From positions 6,252,902 to 6,316,901 of the forward strand of contig NC_087076.1 in assembly GCF_026151205.1 (NCBI RefSeq): DNA of 64,000 nt. Direction: 5' to 3'. Below the pieces are notes generated by a model. That model was not told the origin of the DNA and did no database searches. It saw only the letters and a list, made by a program, of their open reading frames with translations. The position numbers and the translations under genes were made by a program. The DNA is from Bolinopsis microptera. Lineage: Eukaryota > Ctenophora > Tentaculata > Lobata > Bolinopsidae. Each line of letters opens with the position of its first letter. Position 1 is the first letter of the stretch. Positions 9,814 to 21,525 of the stretch are shown piece by piece.

Positions 9814-11571
9814 GGTTTACCAATTCTCCCTATAAAAACATTCTATGATTTCCTTGGAAAGACTAATGAAAAATCGATTATGTTAGAAGACTGTACACCT
9901 TATGAGATAACGGAAATAATAAAAGGATTTGAAAATGGAAAAGCAAGTGATATTCCTGTTAGTGTAATCAAAAGATCATCTCACGTAATTACACCGATCC
10001 TTAGTCGATACATCAACATCTTAATGTCTAATGGCACGTTCCCCGACGTTTTAAAGACTGGTAGAATAACTCCTGTATTTAAGAAGGGAAACCCTGAAGA
10101 GATAGAAAACTACCGCCCAATCTCTACTCTCTCTATATTTGGTAAAATCTTTGAAAAGATCATTTACTCAAGAATATATTCGTTTGCTAGCTCACAGGGT
10201 ATAATATCTAAAACACAATTTGGCTTCAGGCAGTCACACTCTACTTCACATGCAGTTAATCACTCAGTAAACCTTATAACTGAATCTCTAAAACTTAAGC
10301 ATCATGTCTTAGGCATATTCATAGACCTTAGCAAAGCTTTTGATACAATAGATCATGGTACATTACTTGTCAAATTACAGGGCTATGGGATACGTGGGGT
10401 GGCAAATGATCTTATAAAAAGTTACTTAACAAATAGATCACAATATACTGAAGTTGTTGGTGAGAAATCTGACGCCTTGAAAATACAGTTTGGAGTCCCT
10501 CAGGGTTCGATTCTTGGACCTCTCTTATTTCTCCTATATATTAATGATATCGCCAACAGCTCCAGTTTGGGATCATTTGTCACCTTCGCTGATGACACCA
10601 ATATATTTGTGACTGGGAAATCTAAAAAGGAGGCATATATGCGTGGTAATTCTCTTTTAGCTAGTTTATATTCCTACATGCGAGCAAACAAACTCCATGT
10701 CAACTTGTCTAAATGCTGTTTCATTCACTTTAAACCAGCATCGTCCTCCCAGACTGACAATAATTCTGAATATACTCTAACCATTGATAACTTTCCAATA
10801 AAACAAGTTGCATCTGCTAAGTTTCTGGGAGTCGTCATCGATGAAAAGCTAACCTGGGAAGAACATATAAAATCACTTAGGCGTTCTCTCAGCCATGCAA
10901 CATCAACTCTCTGCCGCCTACGCTGCTCCCTCCCAGATTTCTTACACCGCCAGTTGTATTACACTCTATTTGAATCACACCTCTCCTATTGTATCACGGT
11001 TTGGGGTGGGGCAGCCAAAACTCGTATAAGTTCTGTATTCAAAGCACAAAAATATTGTCTCAGGGTACTGTTTGGCGACAGGGAGGCATACCTAGATAAA
11101 TTTAAGACCTGTGCTCGTGCTCGACCGTTTGGCAACCAAAATCTGAACAAAAAATTTTTCTTGAAAGAGCACACGAAACCTTTGTTCAAGGAACACGGAA
11201 TACTTGCCGTCCAAAACCTGTACACTTACCATTGTTTCCTTGAGCTCTATAAAATCATGAAATTCCGTGCTCCGATTTCCCTCCATGAAAATTTCACCTG
11301 CTCAAGTAGGAAACCCACCCTTATACTAAGCCAAGCAGACCCCCCTGACAACTTCAATAGCAGAACGACTCGTATTTGGAACGTAATTGTGCCTAAGCTT
11401 GGTATACGTGACTACTGTCTAAGTGTGGCCTGCCTGAAGTCTAGGATGAAGCAATCACTGCTCGTCAACCAGCATAACCATGCTGATCTTGATTGGACAA
11501 ACAAAGATTTCGAATGCTCTAATCTAAATTTTGACATTAAGTCTACCCTAGGGTCCACACATCCAAAATGA
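9814..11571 (+). CDS. LINE ORF2 fragment, reverse transcriptase
   Basis: An open frame without an element start codon; its first ATG (9880) is internal. It holds the RT: KTGRITPVFKKGN, ENYRPIS, FIDLSKAFDTIDH (catalytic D), GVPQGSILGPLLF and FADDTNIF (catalytic DD), then the C-terminal domain with FGDREAYLDKFKTCARARP. The protein is the same as ORF2 of LINE A apart from a Glu/Lys difference near its start. The endonuclease and zinc finger are missing, so the copy cannot move by itself. Confidence 0.9.
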   Translation, partial: GLPILPIKTFYDFLGKTNEKSIMLEDCTPYEITEIIKGFENGKASDIPVSVIKRSSHVITPILSRYINILMSNGTFPDVLKTGRITPVFKKGNPEEIENYRPISTLSIFGKIFEKIIYSRIYSFASSQGIISKTQFGFRQSHSTSHAVNHSVNLITESLKLKHHVLGIFIDLSKAFDTIDHGTLLVKLQGYGIRGVANDLIKSYLTNRSQYTEVVGEKSDALKIQFGVPQGSILGPLLFLLYINDIANSSSLGSFVTFADDTNIFVTGKSKKEAYMRGNSLLASLYSYMRANKLHVNLSKCCFIHFKPASSSQTDNNSEYTLTIDNFPIKQVASAKFLGVVIDEKLTWEEHIKSLRRSLSHATSTLCRLRCSLPDFLHRQLYYTLFESHLSYCITVWGGAAKTRISSVFKAQKYCLRVLFGDREAYLDKFKTCARARPFGNQNLNKKFFLKEHTKPLFKEHGILAVQNLYTYHCFLELYKIMKFRAPISLHENFTCSSRKPTLILSQADPPDNFNSRTTRIWNVIVPKLGIRDYCLSVACLKSRMKQSLLVNQHNHADLDWTNKDFECSNLNFDIKSTLGSTHPK

Positions 11572-12181
11572 TTATCTTGAAATTGAAAATTAGCTGGGTG
11601 TGCATTTTCCTTTGTCTTACTAACGTGTGTGAGCGCAGTGTAGTGAGAAAGTGTTTTTAACAGATTTATTATTAGACTTAGGATTATGATTTTTAATATA
11701 TTACATTGATATAAGATTTATTTTTGATAGGTACTTAATAAAGTTGATGAATTTCCCTCCCTATTAAAATTTTAAACCCATTTAGTGAAAATTGATAAAC
11801 GAAGATCTAGATATTGATACATATTATAACCAACATTGCTTATATTCTGCCTTGTAAACAAAGAGCAAATCTTCTTAATGCCTTCTTCCTGTCCTAAAAC
11901 TAAAACTTCATCCTATTAAAGTAAAGGCCAGTTGTTACCACAAGCTATTATACTGTCCCTCTCAAAAACATGCCTCAGCCTCGATCAAAAACAATTTTAG
12001 TTTTCAGTCCTTCTAGTTTCCAAAAATCTACCGAGCTAGTGTTCTGGTGTGCACAAAAGCCCCTAAGCCCGTGCATTTTTACAAATTGAGCACTATATAA
12101 TTTTAATTGTTTTAAATATTTGACTTTGTAAAATGAGCTAAAACATTGATTTATTAGTTTCATTAGTTTCATTCATTTCAT
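9814..12181 (+). mobile_element. 5'-truncated copy of CR1-like LINE A
   Basis: Matches the 3' half of LINE A (minus strand, 34788-37201) almost base for base, starting at ggtttaccaattctccc and running through the stop at 11571 and the ~600-bp 3' UTR to a tail based on gatttattagttt. The 5' truncation is typical of incomplete target-primed reverse transcription. Relative to A it lacks about 55 bp of 3' UTR after position 12078. Confidence 0.9.
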
Positions 12182-12200
12182 ATAGTTCAATCATGATAGT

Positions 12201-12236
12201 AATAGAAAGTGTGTGCCACTGCACACACTTTCTATT
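12201..12236. repeat. Perfect hairpin, 16-bp stem, 4-nt loop
   Basis: aatagaaagtgtgtgc / gcacacactttctatt around the loop cact, just beyond the LINE tail. It could be a small foldback remnant; no function is evident. Confidence 0.7.
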
Positions 12237-12564
12237 GTCACCATAAAGTAAAAACGCTTTCAGCTAGGAACTCCAAAGTTTCTAGACACAAATCGAAAAT
12301 TCTAATAGTGGAAACACTGTCCAATAAATGGATGTCTAAAACTGTAATTTTGTTATAACTAATAATCTATTAACTTTCGTAGTTGAATTTTAGAAAAGTA
12401 TGAAATACCACCACATCATAGCTAGGATAAAAGATTATTCTTAAATTATAAAATTGAGGAGATTGCTCTATGACTGAAAATTTAAAATTTAAGCAAAAGC
12501 TATTTAATATTTTTTATTATAAAATTTTTCAAACAGTATACACATTTGTCATACGTTGTATGAC

Positions 12565-12620
12565 CCGCCGCGCACGAGTGCGCGGCTCCCCCTGTATCGT
12601 AGAAACTCTACAGGGGTAGC
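12565..12620. repeat. Two adjacent hairpins in a GC-rich patch
   Basis: ccgcgcac/gtgcgcgg (loop ga), then cccctgta/tacagggg with a 12-nt loop. They are back to back, in an otherwise AT-rich stretch. No known RNA was recognised. Confidence 0.5.
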
Positions 12621-12786
12621 TAGTTATAGTGAAACGACGATGGGGGTCACGACGTGATACAAATACACATAGTTTCACAATGACCCTATATAAAAAGAAA
12701 AAACTAAACCCTTCAACAACTCAAAGTTTTGAAAATCACCCCCAGGGCCCAGCCTTGCGGCTCCAAGTTTGAAGTTTAAATCTAAA

Positions 12787-13464
12787 CTGTCCCCAGAAAA
12801 CCTTACTGGATGGGGCCTAACTTTGAAAGTAAAAGAGTTAGAGATTTCCGGTTTTTTACAACATGTTCGTCTTGTAAAAGTAACGTTTCCCCCCCCCCCA
12901 GGGGGAACATTTAAAACAACGTTTAAATTTGGAGTTATCTACAAATAACTCCAAAGCTGATGACGAAGTACCCAATTAGGGTTACTACATGCCAAACACA
13001 AGGATACTTCGTATTTCGGATCATATGCCAGCTGCTGTCCATGGTCGCTAGACATGGTCGCTTCAACTGAGCGATAAGTGATGTTAAGTGAGCCGTGGAG
13101 CCCCACTTCTTGTCAAATTGGAATTGGCTTTTGAATTACGACCCAATCATGAAATAAAACAGTATAAGCTGTATTTTAACGGCAAAATACGGCCAATTCT
13201 ACTTTTTAAAAGTTGTAGGGTTGGAGGATCAATACAGCTGCTTTAATTCTTAAAAGTCTTAAGTTAGAACGGCCAAAATGCTTTACTCGGCGTCGCTCAG
13301 CTGCACCCAGAAAACCTTACTGGATGGGGCCTAACTTTGAAAGTAAAAGAGTTAGAGATTTCCGGTTTTTTGCAACATGTTCGTCTTGTAAAAGTAACGT
13401 TTCCCCCCAGGGGGAACATTTAAAACAACGTAAATTTGGAGTTATCTACAAATCTCCAGAAAAG
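12787..13464. repeat. Direct repeat of ~165 bp, two copies 519 bp apart
   Basis: Copies near 12787-12951 and 13306-13464 share ccagaaaaccttactggatg, the following ggcctaactttgaaagtaaa, and gtttcccccc...aggggga. The C run expands to about 13 in the first copy. The intervening DNA is unassigned. Confidence 0.8.
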
Positions 13465-13829
13465 TGTCAATTTTGGCCGATCAAAAGTTTGCAACTTTAA
13501 CTTTGCAGATTCCTGTACTCTGATTGGCTGAATTGTGTCACGTGCTGGCTACTTGAAGATTGGAATGCGCCACGCGTGCAAATCATGCTTAATGTCGCGC
13601 GCGAGGTCTAGCCGTCTGTTTAAATTAAACCACCTCTAGTACCAGTACCAGCCAGTAACTTTTGCTGGGGGATGATAATTAATCACTCTACACTCGACTG
13701 TCACGTGACAAAAACGCCGTGATTTCATTGGTTAACCTGATAACGCGCCGCAGATCTCTATAAACACAAATTATTCATCGCGCGTGCAGTAAACTCAAAT
13801 TAAGTCCTTATTTGTTACCGAAATTCAGA
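13465..13829. other. Spacer, no gene recognised
   Basis: No ORF of note. It includes a ~38-bp stretch at 13671-13708 that also occurs near 34751-34788 on the opposite strand. Confidence 0.4.
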
Positions 13830-13959
13830 CTTTCGACAAAACTGTACCATAATATGGATTGGTCGAAAATCGAGTGTTTTAGTGAATAACTTATAATATA
13901 TTTTCAATTTTCTCAAGATCTGACCAATAGATTTTCTTTAAACTTTTGAAATAGTTACA

Positions 13960-16200
13960 TGGTTATATGGCGGATAATGTGTGAGAGTTTTGGAGAAATT
14001 CTATGTGCCAAACTTGAGATATGACTTCAAACACAAGAAAATATCTTCAAATTGGCGGTTTCTAACGGAAATCAGGCATATATTTCAAGATCTGACTGAT
14101 AGATTTTTTTAAAACTTTCCAGATAATTACATGGCTATATGACGGATAATGTGTACGAGTTTGGGAGAATTTCTATGTGCCAAACTTGAGATATGACTTC
14201 AAACACAAGAAAATATCTCCAAATTGGCGGTTTCTAACGGAACACAGGCATATATTTCGAGATCTAACTGATAGATTTTCATTAAACTTTCTTGATAGTT
14301 ACATGGCTATAAGACGGATAATCCGTGCAAGTTTGGGCGAATTTCTATGTGCTAAACTTGATATATGACTTCAAACACGACAAAACTGTACCATAATATG
14401 GATTGGTCGAAAATCGAGTGTTTTAGTGAATAACTTAGAATATATTTTGAATTTTCTCAAGATCTGACCAATAGATTTTCTTTAAACTTTTGAGATAGTT
14501 ACATGGTTATATGGCAGATAATGTGTGAGAGTTTTGGAGAAATTCTATGTGCCAAACTTGAGATATGACTTCAAACACAAGAAAATATCTCCAAATTGGC
14601 GGTCTCGGCGGAACACAGGAATATATTTCAAGATCTGACTGATAGATTTTCTTTAAACTTTCCAGATAATTACATGGCTATATGACGGATAATGTGTACG
14701 AGTTTGGGCAAATTTCTATGTGCCAAACTTAAGATATGACTTCAAACACGACAAAACTGTACCATAATATGGATTGGTCGAAAATCGAGTGTTTTAGTGA
14801 ATAACTTAGAATATATTTTCGATTTTCTCAAGATCTGAACGATACATTTTCTTTAAACTTTTGAGATAGTTACATGGTTATATGGCGGATAATGTGTGAG
14901 AGTTTTGGAGAAATTCTATGTGCCAAACTTGAGATATGACTTCAAACACAAGAAAATATCTCCAAATTGGCGGTTTCTAACGGAACACAGGCATATATTT
15001 CGAGATCTAACCGATAGATTTTCATTAAAGTTTCCAGATAGTTACATGGCTATAAGACGGATAATCCGTGCAAGTTTGGGCGAATTTCTATGTGCCAAAC
15101 TTAAGATATGACTTCAAACACGACAAAACTGTACCATAATATGGATTGGTCGAAAATCGAGTGTTTTAGTGAATAACTTAGTATATATTTTAAATTTTCT
15201 CAAGATCTGACAAATAGATTTTTTTTAAACTTTCCAGATAGTTACATGGTTATATGGCGGATAATGTGTGAGAGTTTTGGAGAAATTCTATGTGCCAAAC
15301 TTGAGATATGACTTCAAACACAAGAAAATATCTCCAAAATCGAGTGTTTTAGTGAATAACTTAGAATATATTTTAAATTTTCTCAAGATCTGACCAATAG
15401 ATTTTCTTTAAACTATTGAGATAGTTACATGGTTACATCGCGGATAATGTGTGAGAGTTTTGGAGAAATTCTATGTGCCAAACTTGAGATATGACTTCAA
15501 ACACAAGAAAATATCTCCAAATTGGCGGTTTCTAACGGAACACAGGCATATATTTCGAGATCTAACTGATAGATTTTCATTAAACTTTCCAGATAGTTAC
15601 ATGGCTATAAGACGGATAATCCGTGCAAGTTTGGGCGAATTTCTATGTGCAAAACTTAAGATATGACTTCAAACACGACAAAACTGTACCATAATATGGA
15701 TTGGTCGAAAATCGAGTGTTTTAGTGAATAACTTAGAATATATTTTAAATTTTCTCAAGATCTGACAAATAGATTTTCTTTAAACTTTCCAGATAGTTAC
15801 ATGGTTATATGGCGGATAATGTGTGAGAGTTTTGGAGAAATTCTATGTGCCAAACTTGAGATATGACTTCAAACACAAGAAAATATCTCCAAATTGGCGG
15901 TTTCTAACGGAAATCAGGCATATATTTCAAGATCTGACTGATAGATTTTCATTAAACTTTCCAGATAGTTACATGACTATAAGACGGATAATCCGTGCAA
16001 GTTTGGGCGAATTTCTATGTGCCAAACTTGATATATGACTTCAAACACGACAAAACTGTACCATAACATGGATTGGTCGAAAATCGAGTGTTTTAGTGAA
16101 TAACTTAAAATATATTTTCGATTTTCTCAAGATCTGACCGATAGATTTTCTTTAAACTTTTTAGATGGTTACATGGTTATATGGTGGATGATGTGTGAGA
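13960..16200 (+). repeat. Left arm: tandem satellite, higher-order ~370-bp unit
   Basis: Monomers of roughly 170-205 bp recur (the caaacttgagatatgacttc block near 14007, 14179, 14551, 14924, 15297, 15478, 15848). Two diverged types alternate: one continues aaacacaagaaaatatct, the other aaacacgacaaaactgtac. Together they form a higher-order unit of about 370 bp. The repeated 63-71-codon open frames starting MPNLRYDFKHKK are copies of one monomer frame and are not treated as genes. Confidence 0.85.
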
Positions 16201-16208
16201 GTGGTAAC

Positions 16209-16991
16209 ACGACTCCTGTCCGACAGCGACATCTGTCCGACAGCGACATCTGTCCGACTCAGGGTACCAGAAAAAAATCGACATCTGTCCGAAATTGTGA
16301 CCTGATTTCAATACGACACATTTCCAATTAGAGACATGATCTAAACTGTTACTTGCTCAATTGTATACGTAACATGTCCAATTTGAGATATGATCTGAGC
16401 CATAGTTTACTACCACAGTTTATTTTCATTTGATGTCGATAAATTGGACAATAGTTTCAATGTTATTTAAATGTTATATAAATTAATTCAATATAATACA
16501 ATATCACAGAATCAAATCTAAAGCATACTCAAATTTCCGATAGCTTTAAGGAAATCCATAGGGTTGCTGTAGTTGTCGTAATCATCTACAATTCTCTGAA
16601 GTTGTCGATCATAACGGATCCATTTGGGTGCACGTGGCTCAGGTAGTTCCCGCCCGTCTCTTTTGGTTTTCTTCACGTCTGTAAGGGCTTGTTCTGCTTT
16701 AAGGCAATCAAGGAACTTCCAAATTGTGGGCTTCGAGCAGGAGAGCATTGAATGGAATCTGTCCTGTGATGTGATCGACAGCTTGTTAGGGTACGGCTAG
16801 TACGATCCTGTTCTCAACTAGTCAATCACGTATCGATGGATCAGATCTTAAGGGATCACATCAGCTTTAGAACGTCACGAGATTACCCGTGAGCTTGTGA
16901 AATACGAATGTGAACCGAAATGACAATATGATCCAAAATTCGGACAGATGTCACCAAAAACGACTCCTGTCCGACAGCGACATCTGTCCGA
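16209..16991. repeat. Direct 32-bp flanks and inner 14-bp inverted ends
   Basis: 16209-16240 and 16960-16991 are the same 32 bp (acgactcctgtccgacagcg plus 12). Inside them, gacatctgtccgaa (16280-16293) is matched inverted by ttcggacagatgtc (16939-16952). The core 16280-16952 thus looks like a small transposon unit around the MULE fragment. Confidence 0.65.
16518..16790 (-). pseudogene. Remnant of MULE-type transposase C-terminus
   Basis: Read on the minus strand from just after a stop near 16790: PYPNKLSITSQDRF, then CSKPTIWKFLDCLKAEQ and RYDRQLQRIVDDYDN. I recall this order (H/CP.IWKFID.LKKEQ.LT..K, then a D.R+Q.+V.DY motif) from the C-terminal end of animal Mutator-like transposases. The catalytic DDE part and zinc fingers are absent, so it is a fragment of about 90 residues. 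It lies in the centre of the palindrome. Family assignment is from memory, not a search. Confidence 0.55.
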
Positions 16992-16994
16992 AAT

Positions 16995-19350
16995 CCCTAA
17001 TTCAGCACATAGAAATTTGCCCAAACTCGTACACATTATCCGTCATATAGCCATGCAACTATCTGGAAAATTTAAAGAAAATCTATCAGCCAAATCTTGA
17101 AATATATTCCTGTGTTCCGCCGAGACCGCCAATTTGGAGATATTTTCTTGTGTTTGAAGTCATATCTCAAGTTTGGCACATAGAATTTCTCCAAAACTCT
17201 TACACATTATCCGTCATATAACCATATAATTATCTGGAAAGTTTAAAGAAAATCTATCAGTCAAATCTTGAAATATATTCCTGTGTTCCACCGAGACCGC
17301 CAATTTGGAAATATTTTCTTGTGTTTGAAGTCATATCTCAAGTTTGGCCCGTAGAATTTCTCCAAAACTCTTACACATTATCTGCCATATAACCATGTAA
17401 CTATCTCAAAAGTTTAAAGAAAATCTATCGGTCAGATCTTGAGAAAATCGAAAATATATTCTAAGTTATTCACTAAAACACTCGATTTTCGACCAATCCA
17501 TATTATGGTACAGTTTTGTCGTGTTTGAAGTCATATCTTAAGTTTGGCACATAGAAATTTGCCCAAACTCGCACGGATTATCCGTCTTATAGCAGCCATG
17601 TAACTGTCTGGAAATTTTAATGAAAATCTATCAATTAGATCTCGAAATATATGCCTGTGTTCCGTTAGAAACCGCCAATTTGGAGATATTTTCTTGTGTT
17701 TGAAGTCATATCTCAAGTTTGGCACATAGAAATTCTCCCAAACTCTTACACATTATCCGTCATATAGCCATGTAATTATCTGGAAAGTTTAAAGAAAATC
17801 TATCGGTCAGATCTTGAGAAAATTTAAAATATATTCTAAGTTATTCACTAAAACACTCGATTTTCAACCAATCCATATTATGGTACAGTTTTGTCGTGTT
17901 TGAAGTCATATCTTAAGTTTGGCACATAGAAATTCTCCCAAACTCTTACACATTATCTGTCATATAGCCATGTAATTATCTGGAAAGTTTAAAGAAAATC
18001 TATCGGTCAGATCTTGAGAAAATTTAAAATATATTCTAAGTTATTCACTAAAACACTCGATTTTCGACCAATCCATATTATGGTACAGTTTTGTCGTGTT
18101 TGAAGTCATATATCAAGTTTGGCACATAGAAATTTGCCCAAACTCGCACGGATTATCCGTCTTATAGCCATGTAACTATCTGGAAAGTTTAATGAAAATC
18201 TATCGGTTATATCTCGAAATATATGCCTGTGTTCCGTTAGAAACCGCCAATTTGGAGATATTTTCTTGTGTTTGAAGTCATATCTCAAGTTTGGCACATA
18301 GAAATTCTCCCAAACTCTTACACATTATCCGTCATATAGCCATGTAAATATCTGGAAAGTTTAAAGAAAATCTATTGGTCAGATCTTGAGAAAATTTAAA
18401 ATATATTCTAAGTTATTCACTAAAACACTCGATTTTCGACCAATCCATATTATGGTACAGTTTTGTCGTGTTTGAAGTCATTTATCAAGTTTGGCACATA
18501 GAAATTCGCCCAAACTTGCACGGATTATCCGTCTTATAGCCATGTAACTATCTGGAAAGTTTAATGAAAATCTATCAGTTAGATCTCGAAATATATGCCT
18601 GTGTTCCGTTAGAAACCGCCAATTTGGAGATATTTTCTTGTGTTTGAAGTCATATCTCAAGTTTGGCACATAGAAATTCTCCCAAACTCGTACACATTAT
18701 CTGTCATATAGCCATGTAATTATCTGGAAAGTTTAAAGAAAATCTATCGGTCAGATCTTGAAATATATGCCTGTGTTCCGTTAGAAACCGCCAATTTGGA
18801 GATATTTTCTTGTGTTTGAAGTCATATCTCAAGTTTGGCACATAGAATTTCTCCAAAACTCTCAAAGATTATCCGCCATATAGCCATGTAACTATCTGGA
18901 AAGTTTAATGAAAATCTATCGGTCAGATCTTGAAATATATTCCTGTGTTCCGTTAGAAACCGCCAATTTGGAGATATTTTCTTGTGTTTGAAGTCATATC
19001 TCAAGTTTGGCACATAGAAATTCTCCCAAACTCGTACTATACACATTATCCCAAACTCGTACTATACACATTATCTGTCATATAGCCATGTAATTATCTG
19101 GAAAGTTTAAAGAAAATCTATCAGTCAGATCGTGAAATATATTCCTGTGTTCCGCCTAAACCGCCAATTTGGAGATATTTTCTTGTGTTTGAAGTCATAT
19201 CTCAAGTTTGGCAAATAGAAATTCGCCCAAGCTTGCTCAGATTATCTGTCTTATAGCTGTGGAAATATCTGGAAAGTTTTAAAAAATTCTATCAGTTAGA
19301 TCTCGAGATAATCGACTTTCGTCAAATATTGTACCATGGTACAGTTTGGT
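16995..19350 (-). repeat. Right arm: inverted copies of the left-arm satellite
   Basis: The same monomers in reverse complement (agtcatatctcaagtttggc, cactcgattttcgaccaatc), in about 13 copies of the two types. The outer edge around 19310-19345 pairs imperfectly with 13835-13880 through aaactgtaccat and nearby bases. Confidence 0.85.
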
Positions 19351-19509
19351 ACGGAAAGTCCAACTCCCGAAATTTGGCAACTATCAACATCATGGCACAA
19401 TTAAGTCGCATGCACAGTAAATTGTTAATCAAATGTACAGTCTACAGTGTATGAATTCATGAACGAATTTATTAAGGCAGATTGGTATAACAACTATCGT
19501 AAATCGCTT

Positions 19510-19873
19510 TTACTAAATCGCTCGCCCAAATTTTAAGAAAAATCTTGTGAAAAGGCCCTTTGGGCATGAAAGTGATCCAAATCGGTGTATTTTTGGACGC
19601 TGATTCCGAATCACCCCCCATGACGTAGGGTTAAAATGCTTCCCTGGAGAGTTATGGGCAAAAAACCGTTTTGGTCACGTGACAGGCTAGTAAAATACTA
19701 ATTTGATTGTTTAGGGCTCGGGTTAGGGTTAGGGTTGTGGTAAGGGTTATGGTTAGCTTCGGGGTTATGGTTAGGGTTAGGGTTGAGATTAGGGTTTATG
19801 TAAAACCGTTTTGTACGGCTGCAAAACCATAAAAACCAAAGTCACGTGAAATTTTTGGGCGAGCGAATTAGTA
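19510..19873. mobile_element. MITE with degenerate TTAGGG-like interior
   Basis: Inverted ends actaaatcgctcgcccaaat (19512-19531) and its imperfect complement at 19850-19872 (ttgggcgagcgaattagta). The interior (19715-19800) is a run of gggtta units with variants such as gtggtaa and cttcgg. No ORF. It is a non-autonomous element whose interior resembles an interstitial telomeric repeat. Confidence 0.55.
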
Positions 19874-19952
19874 AGAATTTTGTATTAACAGTGGAAAGTG
19901 TTCTTAATTGGGATACTGTTGTGCAGACATGCCGGGAGTTATAAAACACGTC

Positions 19953-20848
19953 ATTAAAAACACTTTCCAACTACAAAACTTAACCACAAAACCGACTCTG
20001 AGTACTATTTCTAGGTTCTGAAACGACTAAATGATGCGAATTATAAATCCTCAGAGCTGATCCCACTCTACATTAAAAACACTTTCCAACTACAAAACTT
20101 AACCACAAAACCGACTCTGAGCACTATTTCTAGGTTCTGAAACGACTAAATGATGCGAATTATAAATCCTCAGAGCTGATCCCACTCTACATTAAAAACA
20201 CTTTCCAACTACAAAACTTAACCACAAAACCAGCTCTGCGCACTATTTCTAGGTTCTGAAACGACTAAATGATGCGAATTATAAATCCTCAGAGCTGATC
20301 CCACTCTAAATTAAAAACACTTTCCAACTAAAAAACTTAACCACAAAACCGACTCTGAGCACTATTTCTAGGTTCTGAAACGACTAAATGATGCGAATTA
20401 TAAATCCTCAGAGCTGATCCCACTCTACATTAAAAACACTTTCCAACTACAAAACTTAACCACAAAACCGACTCTGAGCACTATTTCTAGGTTCTGAAAC
20501 GACTAAATGATGCGAATTATAAATCCTCAGAGCTGATCCCACTCTACATTAAAAACACTTTCCAACTACAAAACTTAACCACAAAACCGACTCTGAGCAC
20601 TATTTCTAGGTTCTGAAACGACTAAATGATGCGAATTATAAATCCTCAGAGCTGATCCCACTCTACATTAAAAACACTTTCCAACTACAAAACTTAACCA
20701 CAAAACCAGCTCTGCGCACTATTTCTAGGTTCTGAAACGACTAAATGATGCGAATTATAAATCCTCAGAGCTGATCCCACTCTACATTAAAAACACTTTC
20801 CAACTACAAAACTTAACCATCAAACCAGCTCTGCGCACTATTTCTAGG
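19953..20848. repeat. 119-bp satellite, 7.5 copies
   Basis: Units start attaaaaacactttccaact at 19953, 20072, 20191, 20310, 20429, 20548, 20667 and 20786, exactly 119 bp apart. Copies 3, 7 and 8 carry the variant cagctctgcgc; the others carry cgactctgagc or a near form. High identity indicates recent amplification. Confidence 0.95.
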
Positions 20849-21335
20849 ATCAATTACAATTCTATTTGTACCTATAGCATATGTCAGTACACCTGCGAGC
20901 AAATGAGGATCAAAATTTTTAACAGCTATTCATTAAACTTATAGGATTATAACTCATAACTACATATAAGGTATAACACAAGTGGCACTGATGCAGATGA
21001 ATCATGGATAATTATTGACTGTTGACGAAAACTCGAAGTTTGAAATCCAAAGTATAAAGCTGCATGTAGTAGAAACGTAATTGGGAAATCAGGATTAAAT
21101 ATGATCACACGTAACGCGCGGATATAACATGTGCTTTATCCAATGCGAAACTAAAAGTGATGAAATAAGAAAATCGACTGTAGAGTGATTTGGTGGCGAT
21201 TACGTTTTCACCTCTTGAGGGAATCCTACGCATGTTGTTAACTGTCAGACTTTGGACGAGGAAATGTTCTCGCGCCGTACGTTTATTATGGTAAAGCATT
21301 TCGGTACCAGAACGATAAATCTGTTTAATATAAAA
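20849..21335. other. Spacer, no gene recognised
   Basis: No feature supported; a 95-codon open frame on the minus strand has no recognisable features. Confidence 0.4.
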
Positions 21336-21525
21336 AGTTCGAAAATAGAGTGTTTTAGTGAATAACTTAGAATATATTTTTGATTTTCTCAAGGTCTGAC
21401 TGATAGATTTTCTTTAAACTTTCCAGATAGTTACAAGGCTATATGACGGATAATGTGTGAGAGTTTGGGAGAATTTATATGTGCCAAACTTGAGATATAA
21501 TGACTTCAAACACAAGAAAATATAT
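21336..21525 (+). repeat. Solo monomer of the 13.8-19.3 kb satellite
   Basis: gtgttttagtgaataactta followed by gatagattttctttaaactt and the caaacttgagatat block, as in the large palindrome 2 kb to the left. It ends in a (ta)n run. Confidence 0.85.

Larger units (their letters stand above)
13830..19350. mobile_element. MULE-like foldback element with satellite arms
   Basis: A ~5.5-kb palindrome. The left arm (about 13830-16200) holds about a dozen monomers related to gccaaacttgagatatgact. The right arm (about 16995-19350) holds the same monomers inverted. The centre (16200-16995) holds a remnant of a Mutator-like transposase. Mutator-like elements often have long terminal inverted repeats, so the arms are best read as giant repeat-expanded ends. 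A satellite array that a MULE fragment entered and that was later inverted would also fit. No target duplication could be fixed, because the outer ends are diverged. Confidence 0.6.

Noticed and set aside
13960-19046. Eight or more 63-76-codon open frames starting MPNLRYDFKHKK or similar
   Set aside because: They are the same frame of a tandem satellite monomer, found wherever it is repeated. No domain or start context sets them apart.
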